58,460 nt of DNA from an uncultured Selenomonadales bacterium. Lineage in GTDB: Bacteria > Bacillota > Negativicutes > Selenomonadales > Selenomonadaceae. The stretch spans positions 1-58,460 of the forward strand of contig CAMNFC010000003.1 of NCBI GenBank assembly GCA_946536925.1, written 5' to 3'. Of the stretch, positions 26,438-35,988 are shown piece after piece. The stretch's first letter is position 1, and each line of letters opens with the position of its first letter. The notes beneath the pieces were generated by a model. The model searched no databases. It was given only the letters and a program-made list of their open reading frames with translations, and was not told where the DNA came from. The position numbers and the translations under genes were made by a program.

Positions 26438-27607
26438 TCAGCGGAAAGATTTTTTGTAAATGTTAAGCATGTCTTCATCGCTCAAGGCGACGGGATCGAA
26501 TTGCAGGAGGAAGCCCATTGCGTCGCGGGTGTTTTGAACCATCTTTGGGAACTCTTCGGGCGTGATGCCGTAGTCGCTCATCTTGAGGTTGTCGACGCCG
26601 CAGGCCGCTTGCAATTCTTTCAGCGCGTCGATAAAATCTTCGGGCTTGGAGGCGTCAACTTTGCCCATCGCGCGAGCCATATCGATAAATTTTTCGTCGC
26701 AGGCGTGCTTCTCGACAAAGTGAGAGAAATACGCGACGGAGATCATGATCAATCCTGCGCCGTGCGGAAGTTCGGGATGATAAGCACTCAGCGCGTGTTC
26801 GAGGGAATGTTCGGCCGTGCAAACGCAAACGTCCATGGAGAAGCCGCCCAAAGTGTTGGCAAAAGCAACCTGCGTGCGCGCCTCCAGATTTTTTCCGTCG
26901 TTTACGGCAACGGGCAAATATTTTGCGAGCTTGGAAATGGCCGTCAGTTCAATCATCGCGGAAGCCTCGTTGCAGGCGTTGGAGATGTAACCTTCGGCGT
27001 TGTGGAAGAAAGCGTCGAAGCCCTGATAAGCCGTGAAATGTTTTGGAACGGTCAACATGTAAAGCGGGTCGACGATCGCCAAGACGGGATAGCTTCCGAA
27101 GAAAGCGGTCTTCTCGTTTGTGGCGGGATTGGTGATGACAGCCCCCGCGTCGACTTCGGAGCCGGTGCCCGCGCTGGTCGTTATCGCCACGTACGGCAGA
27201 GCTTTTTCGGTCAACGGTTTCTTGCCGCCCGTGCCGAAGAGAATATAATCCCACACGCGTCCGCCGTCTTTTTGCGGAATAACAGAGGCGACAGCTTTTG
27301 CCGCGTCCAGGACGGAGCCGCCGCCGAGACCGATGACGAAATCGCAATTGTTTTCGCGCCCGAAGTCCACGGCCTCTTGAACGGTCGGTTCGGTCGGGTT
27401 GGCCGCGATTTTGTTGAAGACGACGAAGTCCGCGCCCCAAGCTTTGAGTTCGTCCTGAAGTTTGTCGAGGCTGCCGTTGGTTTTGGTGGAGCGGCCGTTC
27501 GAGATGACAATCAAAGCTTTTTTGCCGAGCGGAGCTTCCTTGTGCAACTCACCGAGTTTGCCCGCGCCGAACAAAATTTTCGTCGGAATGTCCCATACAA
27601 ATGCCAT
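26438..27607 (-). CDS. Iron-containing alcohol dehydrogenase
   Basis: 389 residues of the group III, iron-dependent family. The Rossmann part has GLGGGSVLDAAKA for NAD(P) phosphates; the helical part has metal ligands in GFDAFFHNAEG, AEHSLEHALS and the His of ELPHGAGL. It should reduce or oxidise a short alcohol/aldehyde such as butanal; specificity is not readable. ATG 27607 is preferred because GGAGAGTGAT sits just before it; upstream in-frame codons lack such a site. A TATAAT at 27636-27641 (minus) may be its -10. ftsE starts 3 bases after it. Confidence 0.93.
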   Translation of the reverse strand: MAFVWDIPTKILFGAGKLGELHKEAPLGKKALIVISNGRSTKTNGSLDKLQDELKAWGADFVVFNKIAANPTEPTVQEAVDFGRENNCDFVIGLGGGSVLDAAKAVASVIPQKDGGRVWDYILFGTGGKKPLTEKALPYVAITTSAGTGSEVDAGAVITNPATNEKTAFFGSYPVLAIVDPLYMLTVPKHFTAYQGFDAFFHNAEGYISNACNEASAMIELTAISKLAKYLPVAVNDGKNLEARTQVAFANTLGGFSMDVCVCTAEHSLEHALSAYHPELPHGAGLIMISVAYFSHFVEKHACDEKFIDMARAMGKVDASKPEDFIDALKELQAACGVDNLKMSDYGITPEEFPKMVQNTRDAMGFLLQFDPVALSDEDMLNIYKKSFR

Positions 27608-27668
27608 GCAAATCACTCTCCAAAAATTTTTTCCGATTATAAAACTTCAAGCCGACTTCAACGCAAGC

Positions 27669-28073
27669 TCAAATTAATTTTTTGTACTGCTCATCGTCTA
27701 CGGGTTCGAGCCACTCGTTGGAAGAATTTTCTGCGGGGATTTCCACGGCCAGATGAGAAAACCAGCTGTCGGCCGCCGCCCCGTGCCAATGTTTGACTTC
27801 GGGGGCGATGTTGACGACGTCGCCGGGCTTGAGGCTTTGCGGAGCCTTGCCGAATTCCTGATACCAGCCGCGTCCGCCCGTCACGAGCAAAATTTGTCCG
27901 CCGCCGTGATGAATGTGCCAATTATTTCTGCAGCCGGGCGAGAAAGTCACGTTGGCAATCGCGCCGCCGGTCTTCGTCAACGGATTAAGATAAGCTTGCC
28001 CGATAAAATATTTGCTGAACTGTTCGGGCAAAGGATTTCCCATGTCGAACACGCCGGGATTTTTCTTTTCCAA
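27669..28073 (-). CDS. Small cupin-domain protein
   Basis: 134 residues forming a single cupin barrel. Motif 1 is FSPGCRNNWHIHHGGGQIL (two or three His metal ligands) and motif 2 is KPGDVVNIAPEVKHWH. Proteins of this kind are usually small metalloenzymes, often linked to carboxymuconolactone-type or aldehyde detoxification genes. TTG 28073 is taken as start because AAGGAGAGG stands 7 bases upstream; the open frame extends to 28100 but across that site. It is divergent from the flippase gene. Confidence 0.82.
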   Translation of the reverse strand: MEKKNPGVFDMGNPLPEQFSKYFIGQAYLNPLTKTGGAIANVTFSPGCRNNWHIHHGGGQILLVTGGRGWYQEFGKAPQSLKPGDVVNIAPEVKHWHGAAADSWFSHLAVEIPAENSSNEWLEPVDDEQYKKLI

Positions 28074-28182
28074 AATTAAACCTCTCCTTTGAATTGTCAA
28101 TTTTCGATTTATAAAGGATTATAACTTGCGACGGCGAAAAAGGCAATTAGGAATCAGAATTGGAGAGCAGGAACTCAAAAAG

Positions 28183-29805
28183 ATGACAGAAACAAAATCG
28201 AGCGAGAAATTTATAAAGGGCACGATGATTTTGACGGTGGCCAGCTTCGTGGTCAAAGTCATCGGCTCGTTGAATTGGATTTTCGTCTCAAGAATTTTGG
28301 GCGGCGAAGGAATCGGGCTTTATCAGATGGCCTTCCCGATATATTTTTTCGCGCTGACGATCTCTCAAGCGGGCGTGCCCGTCGCGATATCGATCATCAC
28401 GGCCGAGCGCGTCGCACTCAAAGATATTTTCGGAGCAAAGCGCGTCTTCCGAATCTCGTTGGTGCTGATGTTGTTCACGGGAATATTTTTTTCGGTGCTC
28501 ACATATTTTTCCGCGCAATGGCTCATCGATTGGCAATTCATTCGTGACCAGCGGGCGTACATGTCAATCGTCGCGTTGAGCCCGACAATTTTTTTCGTGA
28601 CGTTTCTTGCCTCGAGCCGAGGATATCTTCAAGGTTGGCAGCGAATGACACCGACGGCCGTTAGCCAAATCGTCGAGCAAATTTTCCGCGTGATAGTCAT
28701 GATTCTTTTGGCGGATTTGTTTTTGCCTTGGGGATTGGATTACGCGGCGGCCGGCGCAAGTTTGGGAGCTTTGGCCGGAGCCGTCACGGGATTAATCGTC
28801 CTTGTCTACTTCCACATAAAATTGAATCGCGACATCGAAAAAATTTACGGCGCGGATTTGAAACCTTTGCCCGAAACTCAAAACGAATCGACAAGCTCAA
28901 TCATCAAAAGAATTTTCAAGCTGGCGTTGCCGGTCTCCGCGGCGTCAATCATGTTGCCCGTTGTGTCGAATTTGGATTTGATGATCGTCCCGCAGCGTTT
29001 GGAAGTGGCGGGCTATTCGGTTCGGCAGGCGACGGAGCTTTTCGGATATTTGACGGGAATGGCCGTGCCGCTGGTGAACTTGGCGACGATTTTGACGGCC
29101 TCTCTGGCAGTTTCAATCGTCCCGGCAATTTCGGAGGCTCGCGCACTCAAAGATACGGCAAGAATTTTTCGACAGACCGCGGCGGCCGTGAGAATTTCAA
29201 ATTTCGTTTGCTTCCCCGCGTTCGTTATCGTCTTCTTCTTGGCCACGCCGATTGCAAGTTTGATTTACAACGCGCCGGGCGCGGGCGACGCCGTGATGAT
29301 TTCCGCCGTGTCGATAATTTTGCTCGGACTACATCAAGTTTCGACGGGCGTGCTCCAAGGTTTGGGTCACACGACAATTCCGATGATCAACATGGTTTTG
29401 GCGGCGGCTGCCAAAGTTGTTTTGAACTGGACGTTGACTGCAATGCCCGCGCTCGGAATCATGGGTGCGGCTTGGGCGACGGCTGCCGATATGGGCGTTG
29501 CGGCCTTCATAAATCTCTACTTCATTCACAAATACATCGGCTACAAAATCGAAATGGGTCAGCTCTTCAAAACTGTCTGCGCGGCGGCGGCGATGGCTTT
29601 CGTCGTGAAATTTTTCTACGACTTGACGGCGGCGCAGTGGCACATGGAAATTTTCTCGACGTTCGGGGCAATCGGCGCGGGCTGTGTGGTCTACCTGGCG
29701 ACGTTGGCACTAATCGGCGGGCTGCTCGAAGAAGATATGGCTCGAATCCCCATGGTCGGCAAGTTCGGCATAAAAATTTTCCGCAAGCTGGGACTCTTCA
29801 AATGA
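28183..29805 (+). CDS. Polysaccharide/lipid flippase (MOP superfamily, SpoVB/MurJ-like)
   Basis: About 540 residues with about fourteen membrane helices. The N-terminal GSLNWIFVSRILGGEGIGLYQMAFPIYFF is typical of the SpoVB/PST branch, and the middle shows YLQGWQRMTPTAVSQIVEQI. The function is likely to flip a lipid-linked sugar such as lipid II or an O-unit across the inner membrane. No other polysaccharide genes are contiguous. ATG 28183 follows AGGAACTC; the open frame reaches back to 28126 without a better site. The next gene overlaps its stop (ATGA). Confidence 0.88.
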   Translation: MTETKSSEKFIKGTMILTVASFVVKVIGSLNWIFVSRILGGEGIGLYQMAFPIYFFALTISQAGVPVAISIITAERVALKDIFGAKRVFRISLVLMLFTGIFFSVLTYFSAQWLIDWQFIRDQRAYMSIVALSPTIFFVTFLASSRGYLQGWQRMTPTAVSQIVEQIFRVIVMILLADLFLPWGLDYAAAGASLGALAGAVTGLIVLVYFHIKLNRDIEKIYGADLKPLPETQNESTSSIIKRIFKLALPVSAASIMLPVVSNLDLMIVPQRLEVAGYSVRQATELFGYLTGMAVPLVNLATILTASLAVSIVPAISEARALKDTARIFRQTAAAVRISNFVCFPAFVIVFFLATPIASLIYNAPGAGDAVMISAVSIILLGLHQVSTGVLQGLGHTTIPMINMVLAAAAKVVLNWTLTAMPALGIMGAAWATAADMGVAAFINLYFIHKYIGYKIEMGQLFKTVCAAAAMAFVVKFFYDLTAAQWHMEIFSTFGAIGAGCVVYLATLALIGGLLEEDMARIPMVGKFGIKIFRKLGLFK

Positions 29806-30677
29806 AAAAAATTTTACTCGTTTACAATCCCGTGTCGGGTCACGCGGCGTTTAAAAATCGTCTGGACGCGGTGATCGAAAATTTTCAGCGGCGCGGAATT
29901 TTTTTGTCAGTCTATCGCACGCAAGCCGAGGATAATTCTGCCTTCGTCGAGTGCGTGAAAATTTTTCAACCCGAAGGAATCATCGCGGCGGGCGGCGACG
30001 GAACTTTGCACGCGGTGATTAATTGGCTCAAAAAAAATTCGCTCGACTTGCCCGTCGGAATTCTCGGCAGCGGAACTTCAAACGATTTCGCCGCGCATTT
30101 GAATTTGACCGACGAAAAAATTTTTGACGCCGTGGCGAACGATTCGACTCGTCCCGTCGATTTGGGTTGCGTCAACGGCAAAGAATTTTTCGTCAACGTG
30201 GCGAGCGCGGGAGTTTTTACGTCGATCGCTCACGAAGTCGATTCGCGCCTGAAAAATTTTTTGGGAAAGAGCGCGTACTATCTTCGTGTGCCCGGCGAGC
30301 TGAAAAATTTTAAATCGGTGCCCCTGGAAATTTTTGCCGACGGGAAAAATTTTTCCGTCGACGCATTTTTATTTTTGGTGCTGAATTCTCCGTCGGTGGC
30401 GAGCTTCAAAAAAATTTCGGACACGGCCAAAATCGATGACGGCAAGTTGGATCTCCTCGCGCTGAAAAAATGTTCGGCGGCCGCGCTGATCAATCTGACG
30501 AAAAAAATTTTGGCGGGCGAGGCTATTCAATCCGACGAAAATATTTTTTCCGTGCAGGCCAAAACTTTCGAGATAAAATCTTGCGTTGCGTTGACGAGCG
30601 ACCTTGACGGCGAGGCCGGAGACCTTTTGCCGCTCAAGATTGAAACTCTTCGTCACGCCGTAAATTTTTTCGCGTAA
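29802..30677 (+). CDS. Diacylglycerol/lipid kinase family protein (YegS/BmrU-like)
   Basis: 291 residues. The N-terminal domain has LVYNPVSGHAAFKN and AAGGDGTLHAVINWL, the DAGK catalytic signature (GGDGT), then LGSGTSNDFAAHLNL. It should phosphorylate a diacylglycerol-like lipid using ATP. The metal-site residues near DDGKLDL in the C-terminal domain are present. The start overlaps the flippase stop by four bases, so the two are coupled. A much longer open frame running through the flippase in this phase is a shadow. Confidence 0.9.
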   Translation: MKKILLVYNPVSGHAAFKNRLDAVIENFQRRGIFLSVYRTQAEDNSAFVECVKIFQPEGIIAAGGDGTLHAVINWLKKNSLDLPVGILGSGTSNDFAAHLNLTDEKIFDAVANDSTRPVDLGCVNGKEFFVNVASAGVFTSIAHEVDSRLKNFLGKSAYYLRVPGELKNFKSVPLEIFADGKNFSVDAFLFLVLNSPSVASFKKISDTAKIDDGKLDLLALKKCSAAALINLTKKILAGEAIQSDENIFSVQAKTFEIKSCVALTSDLDGEAGDLLPLKIETLRHAVNFFA

Positions 30678-30687
30678 AAAAATTTTT

Positions 30688-30710
30688 CCCGCCGCGCGCG
30701 GGATTTTTTT
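30688..30710 (+). terminator. Terminator after the lipid kinase gene
   Basis: Stem CCCGC / GCGGG with a 5-base loop, then ATTTTTTTT. Near copy at 38561-38584. Confidence 0.75.
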
Positions 30711-30729
30711 TGCAGAAAATTTTGCCGCG

Positions 30730-30758
30730 TTGAAAAATTTTTTTCGACGTGATAACAT
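30730..30758 (+). promoter_or_regulatory. Candidate promoter of the ileS operon
   Basis: TTGAAA (30730-30735), 17-base spacer, TAACAT (30753-30758). Only about 35 bases separate it from the ileS start, so there is no room for a T-box leader. Confidence 0.5.
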
Positions 30759-30792
30759 TGCCGCATCGACAACACGAGGAGGAAATTTTTTC

Positions 30793-33700
30793 ATGCTTTA
30801 TCGCAAGGTTGAAACCAATTTGAATTTCGCGAGCCGCGAGAAGGAAGTCGAAAATTTTTGGGCGGAAAAAAATATCGCGCAAAAGGCAATCGACAACCGC
30901 GAAGGCTGCGAAGTTTATACTTTTTATGACGGGCCGCCGACCGCCAACGGTCAGCCGCACATCGGCCACGTTTTGACCCGCGTCATCAAAGATTTGTTCC
31001 CGCGCTATCACTCCATGAAAGGCCAAAAAGTTTTTCGCAAGGCCGGCTGGGACACGCACGGTTTGCCCGTCGAGTTGGAAGTCGAAAAGCTCATCGGCAT
31101 AAACGGCAAAGAACAGATCGAAGCTTACGGCATGGAGCCCTTTATAAAAAAATGCCGCGAGTCCGTCTGGAAATATAAAACCATGTGGGAAGAATTTTCG
31201 GGCGTCGTGGGTTTTTGGGCGGACATGGACAATCCTTACATCACTTACGAAAATAATTACATCGAGTCCGAATGGTGGGCGTTGAAAAAAATTTGGGAGA
31301 AAAATCTCCTCTACAAAGGCCACAAAGTCGTGCCGTATTGCCCGCGCTGCGGAACGCCTCTTTCCAGCCACGAGGTCGCGCTCGGCTACAAAGACGTCAA
31401 AGAACGTTCGGCCGTCGTCAAGTTCAAAGTTGCGGGCGAGGACGAATATTTTCTTGCGTGGACGACGACGCCTTGGACGCTGCCTTCCAACTTGTGCCTG
31501 TGCGTCAATCCCAAAGTCGATTACGTTAAGATTCAAGTCGGCGACACGGTTTACATTTTGGCCGAAGCTCTCGTTGAAAAAAATTTTGACGGCGTGGAAG
31601 GCGAACGAAAAATTTTGGCGCGCTTCAAAGGAAAAGATTTGGAGTATAAAAAATATGAGCCGCTGTATCCTTTCGCCGACGAAATTGTCAAACGTTCGGG
31701 CAAGGCCGCTCACTTTGTCACCTGCGACGATTATGTCACCACGGAAGACGGCACGGGCATCGTCCACTGCGCTCCAGCTTTCGGCGAGGACGACAACCGC
31801 GTCTGCCGCAAATATGATATCCCGTTCGTGCAGTTCGTCGACGGCAAAGGCCTGATGACCGCCGAAACTTTTTGGCCGGGAACTTTTGTTAAGGACGCCG
31901 ACCCGCTCATCTTAAAAGATTTAAAAACTTCGGGAAAACTTTTCAAAGCTCCGCCGTTCGAGCACAGCTATCCTCATTGCTGGCGTTGCGACACCCCGCT
32001 GATTTATTACGCCCGCGAATCGTGGTTCATCAAGATGACGGCCGTCAAAGATGATCTGCTCAAAAACAACGCGAAGGTTAATTGGATTCCCCCGACGATC
32101 GGCAAGGGACGCTTCGGCGACTGGCTCGAACACGTTCAAGATTGGGGCATAAGTCGCAACCGCTATTGGGGCACGCCGCTAAACATTTGGGAATGCTCTT
32201 GCGGCCACCAACATTCCGTCGGCTCGATTGAAGAATTAAAATCGCTCTCGACGAATTGCCCCGACGATATCGAACTGCACCGCCCGTACATCGACAAGGT
32301 AACTTTCCCCTGCCCCAAGTGCGGAAAAGAAATGCACCGCGTGCCCGAAGTCATCGATTGCTGGTTTGATTCGGGCGCAATGCCTTTTGCTCAATTTCAT
32401 TATCCGTTCGAGAACAAAGAACTTTTCGAGAAAAATTTTCCCGCCGATTTCATAAGCGAGGCCGTCGACCAAACGCGCGGCTGGTTCTATTCCCTCATGG
32501 CGATTTCAACTCTCATCTTCAACGACACGTCTTTTAAAAATTGTATCGTCCTCGGTTTGGTTTTGGACAAGGACGGCCAGAAAATGTCCAAATCAAAAGG
32601 AAACGCCGTCGCGCCGATGGAAACGCTGGCAAAACACGGAGCCGACGCTATCCGCTGGTACTTCTATGAAAATTCTGCGCCGTGGCTGCCGAATCGTTTT
32701 CATGACGGCGCGGTCACCGAAGGCCAAAGAAAATTTTTGGGCACGCTGTGGAACACCTACGCTTTCTTCGTGCTCTACGCAAACATCGACGGCTTCGACG
32801 CCACGAAATTTTCGCTCGACTACGAAAAACTTTCCGTCATGGACAAGTGGCTCCTCTCTCGGCTGAACACGATGGTTAAGACTGTCGACGACGCGCTGAC
32901 AAATTACAAAGTGCCCGAATCCGCCCGCGCCTTGCAAGATTTTGTCGACGAATTGTCAAATTGGTACGTCCGCAGAAGTCGCGCGCGTTTTTGGTCGAAA
33001 GGAATGGAGCAGGACAAAATCAACGCGTACATGACGCTTTACACCGCGCTGGTCACTTTGTCGAAGGCGGCCGCTCCCATGGTGCCGTTCATCACGGAAA
33101 ATATTTATCGCAACCTCGTCTGCTCAATCGATAAGTCTGCGCCCGAAAGCGTTCACCTTTGCGATTATCCTCAAGCCGACGAAAAATTTATCGACGCGGA
33201 GCTGGAAAAAAATATGGAAGCGGTCTTAAAAATCGTCGTGCTCGGTCGCGCGGCCAGAAACGCTGCCAACATCAAAAACCGTCAGCCCGTCGCCGAAATG
33301 TTCGTCAAAGCCCAAAGCCTGCCCGAATTTTTCGTCGAGATCATTGAGGACGAATTGAACGTGAAAAAAGTTGAGTTCCGCTCCGACATGGGCGACTTCA
33401 TCAAATATAATTTCAAGCCGAACTTCCGCGTGCTCGGCAAAAAAATCGGCAAGCGCATGGGCGAAGTTCAAAAAGCTTTGAGCAAACTCGACGGTGCCGC
33501 CGCCAAGATCGAACTCGACAAGACCGGCTCACTCAAAATCAACGATATAATTTTGACGGCCGAAGATATCGATATCGTCGCCGAACAAACCGCCGGCTTC
33601 AACTGCCAGAGCGACGCTGAAGTTTCAATCGCCCTGTCAACCACGCTCACGCCCGCGCTCCTCGAAGAAGGTTTTGTCCGCGAAGTCATCAGCAAGATTC

Positions 33701-33912
33701 AAGTCATGCGCCGCGAAAGTAATTTCGAAGTCACCGACAATATAAAAATTTTTGTCGACGGCAACGCCAAGCTCGAAAAAATTATCACGGACAACGTAAA
33801 AGAAATTATGGCCGTCACGCTCGCCGACGAAATTATTTTCTCCGCCAAAGACAACGCAAAAGTTTGGGACATCAACGGCGAAAAAATTTCTCTGGCCGTC
33901 GAAAGGATTTAA
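30793..33912 (+). CDS. ileS: Isoleucyl-tRNA synthetase
   Basis: 1039 residues, class I synthetase with CP1 editing domain. HIGH motif in QPHIGHVL; KMSKS in DGQKMSKSKG; editing-site WTTTPWTLPSN. The cysteines in YCPRCG and in WECSCGH / FPCPKCGKEM look like zinc-binding insertions. The length and the lack of a C-terminal zinc finger match the long (type 2, Thermus/eukaryote-like) IleRS rather than the roughly 920-residue type with a terminal CxxC; such forms are often less sensitive to mupirocin (family knowledge, not tested). ATG 30793 follows CGAGGAGG. First gene of a run with only 3 bases to the next. Confidence 0.96.
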   Translation: MLYRKVETNLNFASREKEVENFWAEKNIAQKAIDNREGCEVYTFYDGPPTANGQPHIGHVLTRVIKDLFPRYHSMKGQKVFRKAGWDTHGLPVELEVEKLIGINGKEQIEAYGMEPFIKKCRESVWKYKTMWEEFSGVVGFWADMDNPYITYENNYIESEWWALKKIWEKNLLYKGHKVVPYCPRCGTPLSSHEVALGYKDVKERSAVVKFKVAGEDEYFLAWTTTPWTLPSNLCLCVNPKVDYVKIQVGDTVYILAEALVEKNFDGVEGERKILARFKGKDLEYKKYEPLYPFADEIVKRSGKAAHFVTCDDYVTTEDGTGIVHCAPAFGEDDNRVCRKYDIPFVQFVDGKGLMTAETFWPGTFVKDADPLILKDLKTSGKLFKAPPFEHSYPHCWRCDTPLIYYARESWFIKMTAVKDDLLKNNAKVNWIPPTIGKGRFGDWLEHVQDWGISRNRYWGTPLNIWECSCGHQHSVGSIEELKSLSTNCPDDIELHRPYIDKVTFPCPKCGKEMHRVPEVIDCWFDSGAMPFAQFHYPFENKELFEKNFPADFISEAVDQTRGWFYSLMAISTLIFNDTSFKNCIVLGLVLDKDGQKMSKSKGNAVAPMETLAKHGADAIRWYFYENSAPWLPNRFHDGAVTEGQRKFLGTLWNTYAFFVLYANIDGFDATKFSLDYEKLSVMDKWLLSRLNTMVKTVDDALTNYKVPESARALQDFVDELSNWYVRRSRARFWSKGMEQDKINAYMTLYTALVTLSKAAAPMVPFITENIYRNLVCSIDKSAPESVHLCDYPQADEKFIDAELEKNMEAVLKIVVLGRAARNAANIKNRQPVAEMFVKAQSLPEFFVEIIEDELNVKKVEFRSDMGDFIKYNFKPNFRVLGKKIGKRMGEVQKALSKLDGAAAKIELDKTGSLKINDIILTAEDIDIVAEQTAGFNCQSDAEVSIALSTTLTPALLEEGFVREVISKIQVMRRESNFEVTDNIKIFVDGNAKLEKIITDNVKEIMAVTLADEIIFSAKDNAKVWDINGEKISLAVERI

Positions 33913-33915
33913 GTC

Positions 33916-34422
33916 ATGAAAAAAATTTTTTTGAGCGCGCTGATTTTTTTCGGACTGATGTTGTCTTTTCAGCCGAACGCGCACGCCGGCTATCCGATGT
34001 ATCTTGAAGGTAACCCCGATTGGGTTATCACCTACGCGCATACAGGCGTTGCTTGGTATTTGCAAAAATCTTCACTGAACGTCGAACTTTACAACCCGCC
34101 ATTTTATATCATTTCGGTCAGAGTTCAAAACGTATGTTATGATGACCTGCCTAGCATTGGTTATGGAAAATTGGAGACCATGCGCTTCTACTACGATTGG
34201 AACAAACGCGAAATGTACCGCCAAGGAGATGACGGCGGATGGCATTACCTTACACCGGTCGGCCCCGAACAAGCTACCGCAATTTACATGCCCACGGGCG
34301 AGAAGGCTTTCTACTTGGCTTATCGCATGAAATTCTACGGCAGCGGTGAAAAAGTATGGTACGACAATTTACGAAACAAGTACACCTATCCGAAATTTGA
34401 TGACGAATTTTATCGCCGCTGA
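33916..34422 (+). CDS. Secreted protein of unknown function
   Basis: 168 residues. Signal peptide of about 24 residues ending NAHA-G. The mature part is rich in aromatic residues (Trp and Tyr about one in eight) with short beta-like stretches, for example YIISVRVQNVCYDD and MRFYYDWNKREMY. It has no recognised domain. Codon use is slightly less biased than in neighbours: fewer AAAATTTT steps and codons such as GTA, CGA and TTA. It begins 3 bases after ileS. The role is unknown; it is probably in the periplasm or on the surface. Confidence 0.75.
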   Translation: MKKIFLSALIFFGLMLSFQPNAHAGYPMYLEGNPDWVITYAHTGVAWYLQKSSLNVELYNPPFYIISVRVQNVCYDDLPSIGYGKLETMRFYYDWNKREMYRQGDDGGWHYLTPVGPEQATAIYMPTGEKAFYLAYRMKFYGSGEKVWYDNLRNKYTYPKFDDEFYRR

Positions 34423-34488
34423 TTAATTGACGGGAAAAATTTTTGGGCGGTTGTCGACGGGCAATCGCTCTTTTTGAAGGAGAAATTT

Positions 34489-35988
34489 ATGCACGATTTG
34501 AAATTCATCCCAAAGATTTTGCTTTGCGGCGACGAGTCGGAATTTTTTTCGCGGGTGGAGGATCGGCCGTTTAAAATCGTCGGGCACGCAAAAATTTCCG
34601 GCGAAGATTTCGATTTCGTCCGCGACGGAAAAATTTTTTTCGACGACAAAGTTCAAGACTTGCCCGCGCTGATAAAATTTCTTCAAAGCGGCGCGGCGGA
34701 TTATTTTCTCTTCACGGACATGCACGAGTTCGCAGCCTTCCGCAACAACGCCTATAAGCGCGGTTTTCTTTCGGCGCAGGTCGTCTCGCTCGAGGAGTTC
34801 AACGTTTCGCCGAAAAATTTTTTCTATGACCCGGACGCCGATTTGCGCCTGCTGAACAACTTGAAAAAGCGCGGAATAAAAACTTTGCTCGACGTCGACG
34901 GATATTTTTCGCTCGGAAGAATTTTTACCAAGGGCAACGACTTCACGGAGATCGACGCCGTGTGCGAAAAAAATTTGCCGCCGATGACCGAAAACATTTA
35001 CGCGCACGTCTACAAAAATTTTGCCGACGTCGGGCTCAAAAAATATGACGCCGTGCTCCTGGTCGAACGCGCCCCCGAAGACTTCAACAAGATGCTCGTC
35101 TTGACGGAAAATTTTTCGGACAAAGTTATAACTTTCGCGCGTCACGGCTCCGAACTCGAACGCCACATTTTCGCCAACGCAAATTTTTTTTCGGAGGCTG
35201 TCGGCTTGAAGACCGTCGCCGTCGATTGGTATTTTCTCACGCGCCGCACCCCGCCCGAAGATTTTAAAATTTTTGTCGTGACGCACAAAGAAGTAAAAAT
35301 TCCCGCGCTGCCCGAAGGTTACGAGATAATTCACGGCGGCCACGCGCAAGCTGAAAAAACTTTTGGATACCTCGGCGACGACACGGGCGAAAACATCAGC
35401 CGCTTGAATCTTTTCATCAACGAGCTGACCGCGCTTTTTTGGTTCTGGAAAAATACTTCGCACACGACGGCCGGCCTGGCTCACTACCGCAGATTTTTCA
35501 CGACGAGCGACGACGATAAATTTTCCCCCGAAAAAATTTTGACGCAAAAGGACGCACTGAAAATTTTGGAACGCTTCGATATCATCGTCGGCGAACTTTT
35601 TCTCGGCGGCCTGACACAAAGAGAATTCGTCACCAACGATTGCGGAAAAAATTTGGCGGCTTTGGGCGAGGCGATCTTGAAAAAACATCTGCTGAAAGCT
35701 CAGCCCGATTATCTCGACGCATTCGAATTCGTTATGAACTCCTCGACGTTTTACAAGTGCAACATGTTCGTCGCGCGCCGAAATATTTTGGACGCCTTTT
35801 GCAAATGGTTGTTTTCGTTTTTGCTCGACGCAACGGATGAGGCCGTGAAAACTTTGCAGCTGCAAAATCTTCCGTGGTCGCCGCGCAGATTGATGAGCTT
35901 CCTGGCCGAGAGAATGTTGACGGTCTGGCTGATAAAAAATCGTCTGCGCGTCAAAGAATTGAAAATCATGCAGGTCGAAGGATTATGA
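34489..35988 (+). CDS. DUF4422-type glycosyltransferase with an unrecognised N-terminal domain
   Basis: 499 residues. The C-terminal half (from about 265) is a DUF4422 domain found in capsule and LPS transferases: IFVVTHKEV, YLGDDTGENISRLN, NELTALFWFWKN and GLAHYRRFF. The first 260 residues are not recognised; they contain YFLFTDMHEFAAFRNNAYK and KYDAVLLVERAPEDF, which look like a Rossmann-type domain. It likely adds a sugar to a surface glycan. ATG 34489 follows AAGGAG at 7 bases. Its stop overlaps the copA start (ATGA), an odd functional pairing. Confidence 0.8.
   Translation: MHDLKFIPKILLCGDESEFFSRVEDRPFKIVGHAKISGEDFDFVRDGKIFFDDKVQDLPALIKFLQSGAADYFLFTDMHEFAAFRNNAYKRGFLSAQVVSLEEFNVSPKNFFYDPDADLRLLNNLKKRGIKTLLDVDGYFSLGRIFTKGNDFTEIDAVCEKNLPPMTENIYAHVYKNFADVGLKKYDAVLLVERAPEDFNKMLVLTENFSDKVITFARHGSELERHIFANANFFSEAVGLKTVAVDWYFLTRRTPPEDFKIFVVTHKEVKIPALPEGYEIIHGGHAQAEKTFGYLGDDTGENISRLNLFINELTALFWFWKNTSHTTAGLAHYRRFFTTSDDDKFSPEKILTQKDALKILERFDIIVGELFLGGLTQREFVTNDCGKNLAALGEAILKKHLLKAQPDYLDAFEFVMNSSTFYKCNMFVARRNILDAFCKWLFSFLLDATDEAVKTLQLQNLPWSPRRLMSFLAERMLTVWLIKNRLRVKELKIMQVEGL

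Noticed and set aside
28728..29801. Long N-terminal extension of the lipid kinase frame through the flippase gene
   Set aside because: The sequence is low-complexity shadow of the flippase; the kinase has a proper start at 29802.
30703..30792. T-box leader upstream of ileS
   Set aside because: Only about 90 bases lie between the terminator and the start codon, with a promoter in the middle; no antiterminator or specifier structure fits.
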